Of a stretch of DNA of 64,000 nt, positions 40,380 to 54,506 are shown one piece after another (the first letter of the stretch is position 1; each line of letters starts with the position of its first letter). This stretch comes from Diphasiastrum complanatum (taxonomy: Eukaryota; Streptophyta; Lycopodiopsida; Lycopodiales; Lycopodiaceae), in NCBI GenBank assembly GCA_029204225.1, contig CM055097.1, positions 12,758,721-12,822,720 of the forward strand. The letters run 5' to 3'. A program made the position numbers and the translations under genes. The notes below the pieces were generated by a model. It searched no databases, was not told where the DNA came from, and was given only the letters and a program-made list of their open reading frames with translations.

Positions 40380-43300
40380 CATTTGTACTTCGCTTGGGAT
40401 TTGCCTTGCTTATCGTAATGTTGCCCTTGCTGGTGTTGCATTCTTTTCGTCATGCAAATGCTGTGCTCATCATTCGAACCCTAATGCATGTATGTACACT
40501 CTTCTAACAAGCATTCAACTCATCCAATTCTACGAAGCAATGGCATGGTCCTTCACACATGCATCCTAACACAGAATGAACCAAGGAAACAAATTGTGAG
40601 TGCATTCAAATCCAAACCAACTACTCAACAATGCTCTCAATCAAAATGCAAACCTTCTCTCCATCCACCTTACAGCAAACGAGAGGGTCACCCTCTCCCT
40701 CAACATAAATGTAAATACACTAACGATGCATCAACAACTATGAAACAAGCACTACTAACCAGGCATCAATCCACAAGTACTACATAAAGTGAGAACAAGA
40801 ATCAATATTGAACTCTCCAACTTAAGCATTCACCAAACATCCATTTCAAGCATCGAAGAAAAGGGAAGCACAATCCATCTCTCTCACCAAACAGAATTAC
40901 CTCTCAACATGCCACCAACAAAAGTGCTAACTCTCAACACACATAACCTCAACACTAACTCTCAACACACATTTTACACACACTCTCAAATACAAAGAGT
41001 TGTAGGAAAACCCAAGTGTCCCCCTTCAAAATGAAGCTTTGCCAATTTTCATGCCCTTCAAGCCCTCTTTGCCATTTGTCCTCAACCCATTTGATAGTAC
41101 ACCTAGTGGCCTCCATAAGAGAGTGGGGGAGTGATGCATTCAAGGCTCTCTTCCAAAACTAGCCAAGATGCCATTTTTGTCAAAGGCTAGGGAGGCCATT
41201 TAAGTTTCCCCTTTTGTACACCCTAGAAGCCCAAAATGTCAATGGCTAGTGGGTGTACCTCCCAAATTTTTTAGCCTCCAAGGTGTTTTGGCATTTAATA
41301 TCCAAATTTTGGGTGAGGCCCTTTTTCAACCCCTATTTTTAGTAGGCGGCCTTCATTTTTTCTTTGGGTACCTCCGTTTTTGGCCTTTCTTCATTTTTTC
41401 AAGGGCCGTGCTCCTACTGCTCATTTGTCTGGATTTTTGGCCTGTTGGGTAACCACTTGGCCCGCACATTTCGTTAATTGCCCGTAAATTGCCCAAACTT
41501 TGTCTTTAGGGTTTATGTGACTCCTTGACACTGAATCCATATTTCCCGGTCCCGTTTTTACCCGAAACTTTTCTTTCTCGGTTTTTTCTTCTGTGGTTGA
41601 CTTTTTCGGCATTCATGACTAGGGCTCCCACGACAACACGGTTTCCCTGAAAAATACACTAAGTGATCATATATTAGTAAAAATGGACTCAGTACATGGT
41701 GAGATTTTAGCACAATACCGGCTATTTTTTTACAACTAACCATTTTTTTTAAAAGCCGTAAAATATTTACCGGCCATTTCTAAGGCCGCAAAATTTTCTC
41801 TAGCCTCATTTAGGGCAGGCTGGGACCCAATTCTAGGTGGACCGACACTTTTGGCTCGGTCTTACAAAACTTGACCACAAAATATTTTTGACGGTTTTTT
41901 CGAAAGTCAGTTTCTTACTTTCAAACTGTGTCTAGCCACTTTAGGGCGGGCTGGGACCCAATTCTAAGCAAATTTGTGCTGATTTTTCTCTAATAACTGG
42001 GTTTTACATGCCGGTTTTTTCAATTATTGCAAACTTAAACTTCAATATTAGCCCGATTTTTCGTGCAAAAATATCGGCTAACAACTATCCTAGCCATTAG
42101 GCTGTAGCAAATCACTAGCAATAGCATCAAATTGATGTCTTTAGGTTTCTACCAAGAGTACAAAAGGCATCATGGTCAAAAAAGAAAGAGAATTTATGTC
42201 CCATTATCCCATAACTAGCTATTCCAAACTTGAACTACTCACCACACACGTGGCATGCCCCTTAAAACTCAATGTGGTTGAGGTATCCCTACCATAAATT
42301 ATCTACGCAAAATAAAGCAAAATCAACTGAATGTCCAAACAAGTCATATACACTCCCATCTACAAAGAAGACAATCATGGCCACCCCTATAAGGATTGCT
42401 CGTCAAGACCAACACTAATTGAGGCTAACACTAGACCAAATGCACTTATAAATAAATTTAAAGGTAAAATAGTCTTTTAAACAATTACAAATAAAACCAA
42501 TGTAACAGATGCCAATGAAGATATCAAGAAAAAATTGGCGTAGTCACATTTTGTTGATATTGACAACCTTACTCTTGCTCAAGCCATGCACAATGAAAGT
42601 CTTAACAAACTTCCTCACAAAGTATAGTGAAGAATATCCATCAACATATTTCCTAAAACAAGCTTGCAAGTTGCTTTTAGATTTATACATAACAAGCTTA
42701 GCTCCAAAGATTACAATGAGCTTGTCAATCTCATAGATTTAAAGGGATAAGGACAAATCCATGCATATGCACATAAGGACACAATTGGTAACATTGAAAT
42801 GGCATGGGAGCTAGAAGAGTTGGATTGAGCGAATGAAATAGTGAAAAACTAGATCTAATCTTCTCCTTCATTAGTTGATGCTAACGTAGTTTCCAATATA
42901 GGGTAAGTACGGATTTATTTATGGATGGGCGATTCATTAGATGTCCTTGTCATGAGTGTTGTTTGCATGGGTTTATCATAGGGTGGATATAAGGGGAGCC
43001 ATAAAAGTGATATTGGAACATGCCTATCCATGGGATGTGTCTTACAGATGGATTTCTACAAAAGTACTACAATCTTTGAGCAAAAAACAATTTCTATGAA
43101 TATCTTGCAGACCTAGTGATTTGGGGATTATGCATGACACTAATTAGATAATGAGAGTGATTATGCATGTGAAATGGCTTTAGTATGAAGATTATAACAT
43201 ATTGACCTGATAACATATACTATTGATTACAACATTCTATCATATATTGCACAGTAGCTATGTGATAGAATTTTAGTGAGCCTAAAGGAAAATATTGTAT

Positions 43301-44750
43301 GCCTCACATGCAAATCCATAAATACTCAAATTTGAGTATGGAAAGGCATGTTATGCTATCAATTCACCTATTTTCAATTTTGTGCATTGCAAAAATAACA
43401 CCGATATTATATCTCTAATACACACTTTTGAAGCTGACTTTTGTCAATGATATTTACACATAAAATGAGAAAATTCAATCATGATCAAATAACTTGTAAA
43501 ATAAAATATCACACAAGCTTTTGATATTTCTTTAGAATTTTGTGCAAGTTTTGAGATATCATAATGCAAATTTATTGATGTTGGAGTAGTCAAGTATTCC
43601 ATGCATGAATCAGTGTTTGAAGTGCACCAAATACATGTAGAAATCAGTTGAAGTTAACAAGGATTGAGATGGTGGCTCTAGCCATATGTATTTGGATTAT
43701 TTTTTTCCCATAGAGATTTGTGCATTTTTGTATATGATACATGCTCAAACTTTAAGGTAGAAGTGACTCGACATCAAAAGTTTGTATTGTGTTTAGGAAT
43801 GGTATGAATGGATAGATCACCCATGCTAAAACTCTGCCCCAAACTTTATGGAGAACCATTGATAATATACAATGGCAATGACACTATCATGTGTTTGTGC
43901 TATCCCAACCCAAAGATAATTGATACTTTTGAAACTTGTTGTCATGCTTGAGACAACAAAAAGAGAGGCCTTTCCAACAATACATGAAACTATATTTAGG
44001 ACATTCATGCAATTCTTGAATTGATACTCTAAAAAACTCACCATAACGATGAGGAGATTAACAAAATGATCTATCAAAAGGAAGGAAAAGAATAATTAGC
44101 TTATTTATTGGTCATGCTCCCTTTTGATTTGCTCTTGTTGATGACACATAATATCCTTCCAATTATTAAAAAAAAAGGTCTAAAGATGTCACCAAGGATG
44201 ACAAAAATCATAGTTATATTCAAGCACTTATAATGAATGAGGAACACTTTACCAAAGACGCTTCATCTAGTTTATAGATAGCTTAGGATACTAAGGATGA
44301 AACATTAACCAATTTTTATCTCACATGAATTTTATCTCATCAAATGTCTAAGGTTGATGAACCACCCCCTCTATAAAAGAATGGTTAGTAATCATCTTAA
44401 TTTTTTTTTTATAGCTCATCAATAAAAACTAAGCTACATGGATCTCATGTCCATTCAAGCATGAGATAATTTTTTATACCTAACATTTATGTTGCAACTC
44501 AAGCAAATGGAACATGAGTGGTTTTAAGTTATTCTTGGACAATGAGCTCAAAGAAAAAGCGACTTCTTCAAAGACAAGAATGCCATTAGAAGGTACCTCC
44601 AAGGGTGTAAAAAATTAGCAAACCATTATGATGTCATCAAAGTAGTGAAAATGAAATATGTGAATACAAAAAGATTGATATGAAATGCATTGACAAAGAT
44701 GCCACAACAAAAAATGTTCTCCAATTGGTAGATAGCCTACCAACTAGCAT
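40380..44750. other. AT-rich decayed sequence, no gene recognised
   Basis: Contains CTCAACACTAACTCTCAACA-type repeats at about 40930-40970, and two copies of a 25 bp word containing GGCTGGGACCCAATTCTA at about 41818 and 41948. Scraps of translation on the plus strand near 42510-42600 (LTLAQAMHNESLNKL) hint at an old retroelement but are too weak to name. Confidence 0.45.
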
Positions 44751-44752
44751 GA

Positions 44753-44992
44753 GAACATATAGCCAAACTCCAAAATAGACAAGAGATTGGAATGTTCATA
44801 AAATTGTAGTTCAAAGGCCACCCTTGCGAGAGACATCGTGTGAAAAGGAGTATAACATAGGAACTTATAGGACATATAGCCAAACTAAAAATTTACAAGA
44901 CATTGGAATATTCATAAAATTGTAGTTCAAAGGCCACCCTTGCAGGAGACATCAAGTGTGAAAAGGAAGAGTATAACATAAAAGGATGTAAC
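44753..44992 (+). repeat. Tandem duplication, about 120 bp unit
   Basis: Two adjacent copies, starting CATATAGCCAAACTCC and CATATAGCCAAACTAA, share CATAAAATTGTAGTTCAAAG then GCCACCCTTGC. Confidence 0.8.
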
Positions 44993-45559
44993 TGATACTA
45001 GATGGGTGAAAATGATGAAGAAATGGAAGCAAAGCATTATTTGAAAGGAGGGGAAAACATTATACAATCGAAAGAAGCGATCCGAAATTAAGAAAGCGAA
45101 AAAGAAAAATTACACAATATGCATTTCAAGCTATCAAATTCGATAGGATTGAAGCCGATCCTCAAGCTTTTGTGGCAAACCAAGTTCAGCCGTTCAAGAA
45201 TTATATGTAGATTCACCAAGTGTTTGCAAATAGGTTGATGCTTTTAAACATTAGTGTAGTTGAGTGCCAACAACCCGAGTGATTGAAAATGGACTCGAGT
45301 TGATTGCATTGATGTAAGAGTTGTTCACCTGTTAGATAATTTGGGTTTGTAACATAAATACATCGCAAAGGATTTCATGTCAGATGCAAGTCATTAAAAC
45401 TCAAGTAGAATTTGCATGACAAACCAATGACCAAACGGAAGTTGCCCATTCTCATCACTTTCTTTCTGATACACACTTCTGGTGTCACTTGTTCTGAAGT
45501 TATCTCATACTAAAAATTGCCTCTCGAACTTCACGTATGATTTGGTAACCCGTTTTTCT

Positions 45560-45840
45560 TAATGACCTATACATACTACGTAGCTTTGCATCTCCTTAAC
45601 TTCATGAAGTCTCCTTAATGATATTCTGATAATTGGGAACCTCTAGAAAGAGAGGATCTCCTCGCAGATCCTCCATCGTCTGGTTGAGTCTAACTACGAG
45701 TTAGACAAGGGAACCGTCCAGCATTATGACTGGTGTATTACGGTTTTTGGAGAACTATAGAGAGCTATCAAGAGTAACACCAAGAAGCAGTTCCGTGTTG
45801 GCTGTCTTTTAGTTAAAGTATGCATATCATTGCGTATTTG
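45560..45840 (+). pseudogene. Diverged relic of the gypsy third ORF
   Basis: The plus strand reads FLNDILIIGNL, a TAG, then KERISSQILHRLVESNYELD, YDWCITVFGEL, a TAG, and RAIKSNTKKQFRVGCLL. This lines up residue by residue with FLMVGNLMKDRITSQILHRI, YNWFKTISGELKRA and IKANTKEQFAAGSLL of the frame at 8813-9925. Two stops interrupt it. The rest of the element is not recognisable. It ends about 110 bp from the stop of the converging MYB gene. Confidence 0.75.
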
Positions 45841-45947
45841 TACAATGCTTCTACAGCCACACAGATTCGTGAAGCAAAATCAAACTGGTAAAATTGAAGG
45901 GAGAGAAGAGCACACATTGACAAGATTTTCTTTCTAGCAACATTAAA

Positions 45948-48900
45948 TCAGATCGGACTAATCCAAGAGAGTTGCCTACAAAGGGGTGAAGGTGTCTGGT
46001 AGCTAACTGGAACTTCGGTACCACTGCAGTAGTCGTCGAAAGTGCTTAGAAGAAATTGCTTTTCCTGCAAAGCAAGATGGAAATTAGAGTCTAACATTCT
46101 CAATTGACCACCATACAAGCTAGAAGGATGGAAAAACCCAGTAAAACCACCAGATCATAGCACTCTCGAAATGCATTCATTCAAGTAGCTATTATAGCAA
46201 GACCAGCATCTCAGACAAGAAAAAATATATCGAAAATGGCTGGCTAGAGCTATAAAGCATTAGTCAAGAGACCTTCCACCTACTTCAGTAGATAAAATAT
46301 GAGCTAGAATTAACTTACTCCTTCAGAGAATTGAGGGCTTGTATTGCCATCCATCGTTACTTGAGCTACATGAACTGGCGTTATAATACTCTCAGAAAAG
46401 GATATTGTATCCATCCATTTAGAGGCATGGTCTTGCTTTGGTGTTTCTGGAATGAGGTTTGCTGCACGATGAGTGAACATATTACATGTGAAAACACATG
46501 TCATGATTGATATGAAACAAGAACTTATTTCTGAATCATGCGGAAAACTTTCAATCTGAAGAGGCTGTAAAGCTCACCATCAATCGGAATGCCGTCTGTG
46601 GTCCTGTAAAACTGGCACTCTTGTTTAATATCTTCAGCTATCATGAACTCTATGTTCAAATCGTTGATGAGTTCTTCTTCAGTGCCACAAAAGGCAACAG
46701 TTGAATGCAAAATGCAAGGCATTGTCCTATGCTCTCTGCTTTCAATCTCAGCTTCCTCAAACCAGTATGAGGCATCAACTTCAGCTTGCCTGAAAACACA
46801 GAACCCGAAGACAAATCATATTATTAGTGATAGCCTTTCAGCTATTGTTGGCAATAGCGTCTTGGAATGATTATTGGTGGAAACAGAACTAGGACTCTTC
46901 CATAATCTACAGTCAATTACCTTCGTAGTGAATCACCGCAATAGGTATCTGTACTTTCTTCATCCTGCAATTGTGCATGAAGAACTGGAAATGTGTTTTT
47001 CTTCATTCTTTCGTTTCCAATTGTTGTCAATGTCGACCCATTGGTCCCCTGTATAAATGTGAACTTGATATTTGAATGAATACTAAGTCAAGATAAGCTG
47101 ACAATCATTCAACCTGCATCTAGGCCTCCTAGATCAAACGTTCTGTCCTGCAGGACGGGCAGTTTCTTAAACTCGAACTGAAGCACTAAGATTGAAGAGA
47201 ACCTCGGAACAAATTGTCAAGCTAGAACAAAGGAGCTGACCTTAAGTATCAGTGTGTCTTCAGGAATATAATCCACTTGCTCCACGCTCGCTTCACTGGC
47301 CATCGATGATGCATCCCTTGCAAATAGAGCAGGTTGAGCAGTGGCTGTTTGTCTCAATAACGTATGAACAAGGTGGCAAGTTAAAACATGTCCATGTCAT
47401 GTCGTTACATTGATCACTTCTGCACTGATAGAGAGGTTTCTACGGCAGAAGAAGTTAGGGAGTACTTGGGCTTATTAGATCTCGGTTGCGAGCAGCTTCT
47501 CGAACTATTTTTAGAAATTCTTTGGGTTTGAAACCGCTCCACTCCTTAGAGTGCGACTTCTCATGAAGAAATAAGTCCGCCTGAGCTTGTGGTGAAGCTT
47601 CATTCCTAGGATCAAAAAATCAGATACACGTTACATCCTCAAAAGTAAGACCAGGAAATTCAACTAAGATATGTTTTGATAGCTTGAAGATTTACCTGGA
47701 ATGACGACTTGTCAGAGATTGAATTTCTAGCCCAATCTTCTGCTCGCTAGCTTTTTTCTTCCGTAACTGTTTGGTTCCATCTGAACGGTATCCTTTGCTA
47801 AGTGTAGCAGATAAATGTAATTCCTTTGCTCGCTTCTTTCTTAATGACATAAATCTATTTTTCACTGCATTGTCGGTTCTGCCAATCCATTTAGATTAGA
47901 CATACCACACTATAAAACTGTGTCATTGAAAAAACATCGTTATCCCAGATGCAGAAGACAGTAGTGTGCAATTATCACACTGAAATCAAATCGTTTCAAC
48001 TTTTACTTTTCCCTGCAATAACTACCCCACTAGAGCTAGCTGTTATCACTTATCGATCTTATATCAGCTTAAGTAATCTTGTAGTGCTACCAGCCTATCC
48101 CTTCCAAAACCAAAAAGAGGAGAGAATATATCAAGCATAAAAGAAATCGACCAAGGTAAGTACTGAGCCTTCTTTTACCTTTCTTACCTGCCAAACATTG
48201 CCTTGGCAATTTCAGTCCATCGATTTCCATACTTTTGGTGAGCCTAGTAGAAAAAAGCAAAAGAGAGTTCACTCAATAATCAAGGAAAACAGAGATTTTT
48301 TGCTCTTGTTATCACTAGAGGCTAGTGAATGCCTTCAAACTCACTTCAAGCAGAAATTGATCTTCCTCGGCAGACCAGCCGCCTCCTTTCTTGCTAGCTG
48401 AATTTAGATACATTTGCCATCTGTCACAAACAACACAAAATATAAGGGGCCTCATAAATGGTTCAAGTAGAAAACACTAGATTATCTACTTTGAAAACAG
48501 GTATGCCAGACTTGATAGAAACTTTAAAAGCAACCTGCGGCGACATTGTCTTCCAGTCTTGGGATGCAGCTTTGTGGCAATGATACCCCACCTGCCATGA
48601 TTGAAAGCGTGTAAGTTAAACCGAGAACGTAGCTGAACAAGTAAGAGCTAGAAATAGTCAAGACATGGTGATTTGGATAAGAATATAGAGGGTAGCAGTA
48701 CCAAGATTTCAAACATACAAACGAAAGTTTGATGAAATAAGAAACAAGGCATATTCTTCATTGAAAATCTGAAGCAAACTATGACAATTCGTCTATACTA
48801 AAGTTCGTTATGAAGAAGTTAGCATTTCATTTCTTCTGAAATCCACCAGGAGCAGCAAACTTATGCGTTGCAACTCTTGCAGTTATGAGAACTCAGTGTA

Positions 48901-50535
48901 AAAGCTTTTATATAGAGAGTTGTATTAAAGTCACCGAGCTTTCAATTTTTGGAACCTACTTTTCTGTTCCGTGCAGTCTCACGTGCTCTTGTAGAAGTTG
49001 ATCTTCCTGCCATTCAACAAGAAAGAGCACCATATAATGCGTCATAGCCTTGAAATAATACATTTTTACAAGGCGATATGTTCATAAACAAAAACATCCT
49101 GCAAAAAGTCCAATCACCACTACAAACTTATGCTTGCTACAGGATTTATCAACCTATTTGCGCGTTTGCATATGATGATAAATTAGACATTTAGAAAAAA
49201 TTGCAAGGCTCGCCATGCAGACAAATTTCAAACAGCATTGATTGAAATGAACAATTGTCAAACGGCTGCTCTATATAACAATCTCAAAAAGAAATTGAAA
49301 ACCCCTTGACAATGCCAACATCTTGAAACATTTCAAGATGTTGGCATTGTCAATGTTTAATCTTGTTGAAGTACCAATGCTATCGTTAGAAACATTTATA
49401 CTAGGATATGAAGAAGATTAGGAGTCGCGATTAGCTATGAGCACCAAGCATATGTTTGAGAGTCAAACTTGTCTAAACTCGAATGCTAGATTGTTTCAAG
49501 AAATTTAAGTTGCGCATCAGCATAATCGCGCCGTTTTAAAAGGCTACATTTAAGCAAACTGAATGCCGCTTTTCCGGACTCGCTCCAAAAGCTCGGCACT
49601 TGCCGTATTCAGTACCTTCACGTTTTCTCTAATTACAGACTGTTCTACCATGAAAGAACAATATGCACCTAAGAATGAGGCATAACGATTGAGATTAAGT
49701 TGTTATTCAAAAATTTGTCAATGTTGCCCTCTTTCAAGCTCGCCTTCCAGACAAAACGCCTAGACATTACAAAGAATATAACTAAATAGCTTGGTCAAAA
49801 ATTCATAGGAACTGCCACGACTGGGGAAACTTGAAAGTCGTCCACTGAATAAAAGAGCACGTTCAGGTTGGCTTTGGCTAGGAACCTATTAGCTGCTCAT
49901 CGTACGTCAAATTAATCAGATTCAGACGAGACAAGAGCACACAAAATGACATGAACAAGAAAGAGGCTGCAGTGCAGCAGACAAAATGACAGAATACAGT
50001 AATACAAACCTTTGGGGTCCAAGTGACGCAATGCCGCTCAACTTTACTTTTCTCGTGCAACTGAGATGGTGCAGAGCTGATCTGCAACAAAAGTAGGGCT
50101 GAAGCACTTTGGCACGTTTTACCAACCATTTGGGCCGTTGCTTTGGAACTTTCTTCCACAAAGCAATAGAATAATTACTCACTCGAATCAATGCAAATAA
50201 GGCAGCCACAATCTAAGTCAGCAGACACAGCAAAAATTTTCTGGCTTCTTCATCTGATAACTTTCGCAGCATAATCAGCTAGAAATCAAGAAAATTCCCT
50301 CTTGCTTCAACATTTTACAGAAATTCAATGATACAAGGTAAGGTAGATGAAAGCTTGGCCACGGCTTGGATGGTGCTGGAGCTTTTAGGCCTCCGACTCT
50401 GATGAAAAAGGGCAAGATACTAAAAATTGAGAAGAGTGAAAATGATAATGCCTGGATTTTATGCAGCTTGGGTTGAATGTCCGTTGCAATTAACGGATCG
50501 AAAACAGGCACATACCAAGACAGAGAATCCGCCAT
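45948..50535 (-). CDS. FLP: R2R3-MYB transcription factor, FOUR LIPS/MYB88-like, 449 residues
   Basis: A DNA-binding regulator; in Arabidopsis FLP and MYB88 end stomatal-lineage divisions. Thirteen exons: 50535-50516, 50076-50010, 49006-48960, 48591-48535, 48420-48345, 48243-48188, 47878-47696, 47605-47466, 47344-47241, 47048-46921, 46789-46578, 46461-46319, 46064-45948. They total 1350 bases, every phase fits and all borders are GT-AG. MYB repeat 2 (residues about 20-71, W26, W46, W65) contains HCVTWTPKEDQLLQEHVRLH and TGRQCRRRW. Repeat 3 (about 74-124, W79, W98, F117) contains GGGWSAEEDQFLLE, YGNRWTEIAKAMFGRTDNAV and KNRFMSLRKKRAK. The CRRRW and GGW-AEED forms and the length (Arabidopsis FLP about 436) are specific to this class. 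The C-terminus is acidic. The exon 2 acceptor was chosen as the second AG because the first gives a stop. Confidence 0.9.
49306..49353. repeat. Perfect 23 bp inverted repeat in MYB intron 2
   Basis: Arm 49306-49328 (TTGACAATGCCAACATCTTG plus AAA) is the exact reverse complement of 49331-49353, with a two-base CA spacer. It is predicted to form a strong hairpin in the RNA of the 1003-base intron 2. Confidence 0.95.
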
Positions 50536-50760
50536 TGGGCAGAGAATGGAGATGAATTTGAAATGGTAAGATTATGATGCAATTAAAGAGGAGCATTCGT
50601 GATCGATTGCTCGAGAATCAGCAACTCTCTTGTGACTTGCAATAATGTGTAACGCGCGCTCTTGGCTTCAAAGTTCAAACCAAGTCAGAACAAAAGCACA
50701 GACATAGAGAAAGAGAGAGAGAGAACGCGGGCAAAAATTAAAATATTTGAATTCTCTTGT
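50536..50760 (-). promoter_or_regulatory. Upstream region of the MYB gene
   Basis: A (GA)n tract lies at 50706-50724 on the plus strand, 170-190 bp before the ATG. No clear TATA box is identified. Confidence 0.35.
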
Positions 50761-53700
50761 TAGCAAAAAGTGTCAATAAACATGATTTGGAAGGAAATCC
50801 CTCTCTTTACCCTTTAAGGTGGAAAGGTGATATGAGCTTAACTTAATGCTCTTTTTTGCAACACTATGAAGCTAGTGTTTTTGTCGACCAACGTCATTAA
50901 CACAACATTACTTAATGGATAGTTGGGGCATTTTCTACCGATTTTTAGACCGCTTAAAAAGTGGAATGGGCATCACTCATGAGACCTCTGTTTTCGTTTT
51001 TTACAATCTAATTCTGTTTTTAAACTACAGATTCTCTACCCAAATGATTCACTAATGATGCGTCTTACAAGCAACATAAATAAAAAATCCATCAGGTCCT
51101 AGTGATTCCTCTTCACACTAATCGTTTAACCAATTAACTTCATCTTGGAGTAATCAACTACTCAAGTTAATTGCCAATGATTCAGAAATCTCAAATGTCT
51201 AGGTGAAGAATTCAATTTTACTAGTATGACACCACATTTAGATCCTTACCCAAATCATTTATAAGTTAATCCATAAATCTTCTATACAAAGATTTGTTAA
51301 CTCTGCAAGTATCTATCAAAACAATACTTGATCATATGTCTATGTTCATCGACTAGGTCAAGTGCACCAAATAACCCTAGTAACCAGGAATACACAGTAG
51401 ATTCATACAAGATTAATCGTGCACATATGTGAATATTCTCACTATGACCCAGTACATAAACACATTTTTATCTGGCAGGTTCCTCCAGAGCACATATGTT
51501 ACTCACATATCTCATTGAGATCTTGTAACTCAGCTAGAAAATATTTCTATTTCTCATGAGTAAATAACATATCCAAAAAATCTCTGAGACGAATAAAATT
51601 CACTCTCAGCAGTTTTCCAACCCAATTTACCTCTAATCACATAATTTCTTCCACTCAATCAACCTCTCTCTGATCCTAGTACTAAACTAAGATTAGGTTG
51701 ATCCAATCTAGAACTCTCAGACTCAAATTATGGTCAACCTTACTTCTATTCCAATCAAAATGGAATTAGTAACCTTTGACCTTTTACTATACTACTTATA
51801 GATAATGATTCAAATATCAAACATGTTCTAGTTCCAGATTGTCCATCACAATCCCTAGAGAATTTCTCTTTTTCAAAAAGTTCCAATTTGGTATCTTACT
51901 CTGAATCTATCTAAAATTACTTTCAGACCAAATCTCATTTCTATATCAGAGTTGGTTCTCTTCTGAAACTATGCAAGCTACAGATTTCCAAATAGAATTT
52001 TTTTTCCACCACTTCACCCCTCTTTTTAAAAAAATTATAAATTTCAATAAAAGTTAACTGGAAAAGATGATATATGAAAATATCTAAATCCAAGAAAAGT
52101 CAGTAATAAGTGCATTCCAATAAAGGATTCACTCTATTACACACAGACTTCCCCTTCAAATATTTTTAACCCGAGTGACAAAAACTACCATTCCATCGAA
52201 ATCCATTTAGCACAAAGAGATATTCTAGGTTTAAGAAATTGAAACACTTTAACCTTAGAATTTATTTAAATTCCAAGTCAATTCACACAAGTAGTAATTT
52301 ATATGACATAATAGTCTTTCAGAAGAATAACTTCATGCTGGAAAGAATCATATAAACCAGTCTGATGTCTTATATTCAAGAAATTACTAAGAAGTAAAGG
52401 ATGAATTAAGAAAGCAAGAAATAGATTCGAGGGCCTCTGATTTTGTAAATAATGAGATACCACAATGGGATCTAGATTAAACCTCAAAATTATCCCAAAT
52501 ACCCCACATTTGATCGAATGGTTTTCTTTTTTCCCATATCGCAACTAGGTACTAAAACACACCATTGATCATCAGATCTTTACAGTCCTAGAATTTTCTT
52601 TCCAAAATTACTGATGTCCCATACCACCAGCTTTTCTTTCCAGAAAACCCTTAACCGCCTTATCTGATATTCTAGAGATCCACAGATCATCTAGCTGTCC
52701 TATCATCCATATGGGATATTATCTCTTGTTTTCATAAACTGGAGAATCCATTTATTTGGATGACTGGCTCAGATGGATTCCACAATCCACACCTGATCTT
52801 GTGATCTAAACAGAAGAATTAACATGCTTCAATTTTATATTCAGATCCTTTCTGGTTAATGATAAGCTTCGAATCCCCCTGGATCCAAGAGCATTAACTC
52901 TAGGGACAAGCTTCTATCAATTAACAGATCCAATGTAATCCATGTATCAGATTCTACTTCTAACATCACAATTGACATCCCAAAACTACGAATAACTCAA
53001 TGGTCACAAAGATATCCAGCTCATTCCAGTTTTGAATGGAGTCGTTGAAAAGGATTTGTGAAGGAGCGCATCTGACAGTGGATTAGTGACTACATGGAGG
53101 TCAGAAACGGCTGTTCTGGATCGATCTTGGATGATACAATCTCGTTGATGGATCTGTGATTAGCGACCTGTCTGGATCTCCCTCCCCTGTCCTCACGCCC
53201 TCGCATGATCCTTCGGAGCTCTCTCTCGATGGTTTGAAGATGAGAGGCTCTCAAAAGTCCATTAGGATGGCGACTATTAGGGCTTGTGTGGATATGGTGG
53301 CGGTTGATTGGGGGTTGCGCTAAGGCCTTTAAGCTGCATGAATTTTTTGGATAGGTTTTTTGCATGAAAAGGGAGCCTATGATAGGTAATGGTATTCCAT
53401 CGTTGGCTACTTTTCCAGGGATGCATGGGAACAATTTGTTCTTTTTATACTGAAACATAAGTATATGGGTGAAATAATTTAAATCTTGTTATCCTAACAG
53501 TGGGTCGGTGAACTAGGGTTCACGGATTTAGGATAAAAAACAAGATATTTGTTCCTCATGGTTATTTTTTCCCAAGACGGTACCCAGTTTAAGAAAATTT
53601 AATTTTTCAGGTATTGTGCTTGATGGTGACTAAACTTTGGAAGCTGAGTTCTTCCCAGATCGAAAGTTTAAATTTTAATTCCTTTGTGATTTGCGAGCTT

Positions 53701-54493
53701 GGTTAAAAGTTTGAAATTCGTTACTTGTCCGAGATATTTCTAATTGATATTGATCGTTGGAAATGGATCAAGTGAACGTTTGGGCATGATACTCGTGAAA
53801 ATTGAATATAAAACCGTCAAACAATATGAAATGACCAGATATGATGGGAGGTGACAGAACTCTTTATCCGAACATTAAAATTTTGTTGGATACAGTTTAA
53901 GAGTTACTAAAATCCTATTGGTATGATTTCCATCCATGTGATTTCATATTCTGAGTTTGGATAGTTTATGTCAATATTAATGGAGTAATGCCAAACCAGT
54001 CAATTACTGGAAAAACATTCCAATTTTATTGGAAAAATCGTAATAATAGGAATTAAAAAGCTAATTTCCTTTCCGGTTAAATCCTATGGTGAATTATATT
54101 CAAAAGACCAGACTAGTAGCTAGTAGTTGATTTTTGTATATCGGTAATTTAGCCCAGGTATATGATAGAAATGAAATTGTTTCATTTTTTTTTTCCTACA
54201 GTAGTTAATTTTTAAACATTTACTAATGTCGTTACGTCTTCGTAGTACCTTAGTTGAAATAGATTTTCAGGGAACTGAAAATTCTGAGGGAAGAAGAGTG
54301 CACATCAGTGGGAGTAAGTGTGATTTGGGAAATGTATTTCGAAAAGTATGCTACTTATCCGGAACTTGTGAATCCAACTCCATAATTCCCTTGAGAAAAA
54401 ACAGCACTCCAACCGGGATGTAATCCAAGCACTTCAACGTCCAAATCGTTGTAGGCTTGTCTCCACACCTATCCAAGATCGCATCTTAGTCGT
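50761..54493. other. AT-rich intergenic sequence, no gene recognised
   Basis: Long stretches without frames. A 122-codon minus frame at 53090-53458 (with MRGREDRGGRSRQVANHRS) has no family I recognise. The part next to 54493 is probably the leader of the retroelement whose primer site is at 54494-54505. Confidence 0.45.
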
Positions 54494-54506
54494 GTTCTGA
54501 TACCAA

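Noticed and set aside
53090-53458. 122-codon minus frame as a gene
   Set aside because: No recognisable motif, no flanking signals, surrounding DNA is decayed.
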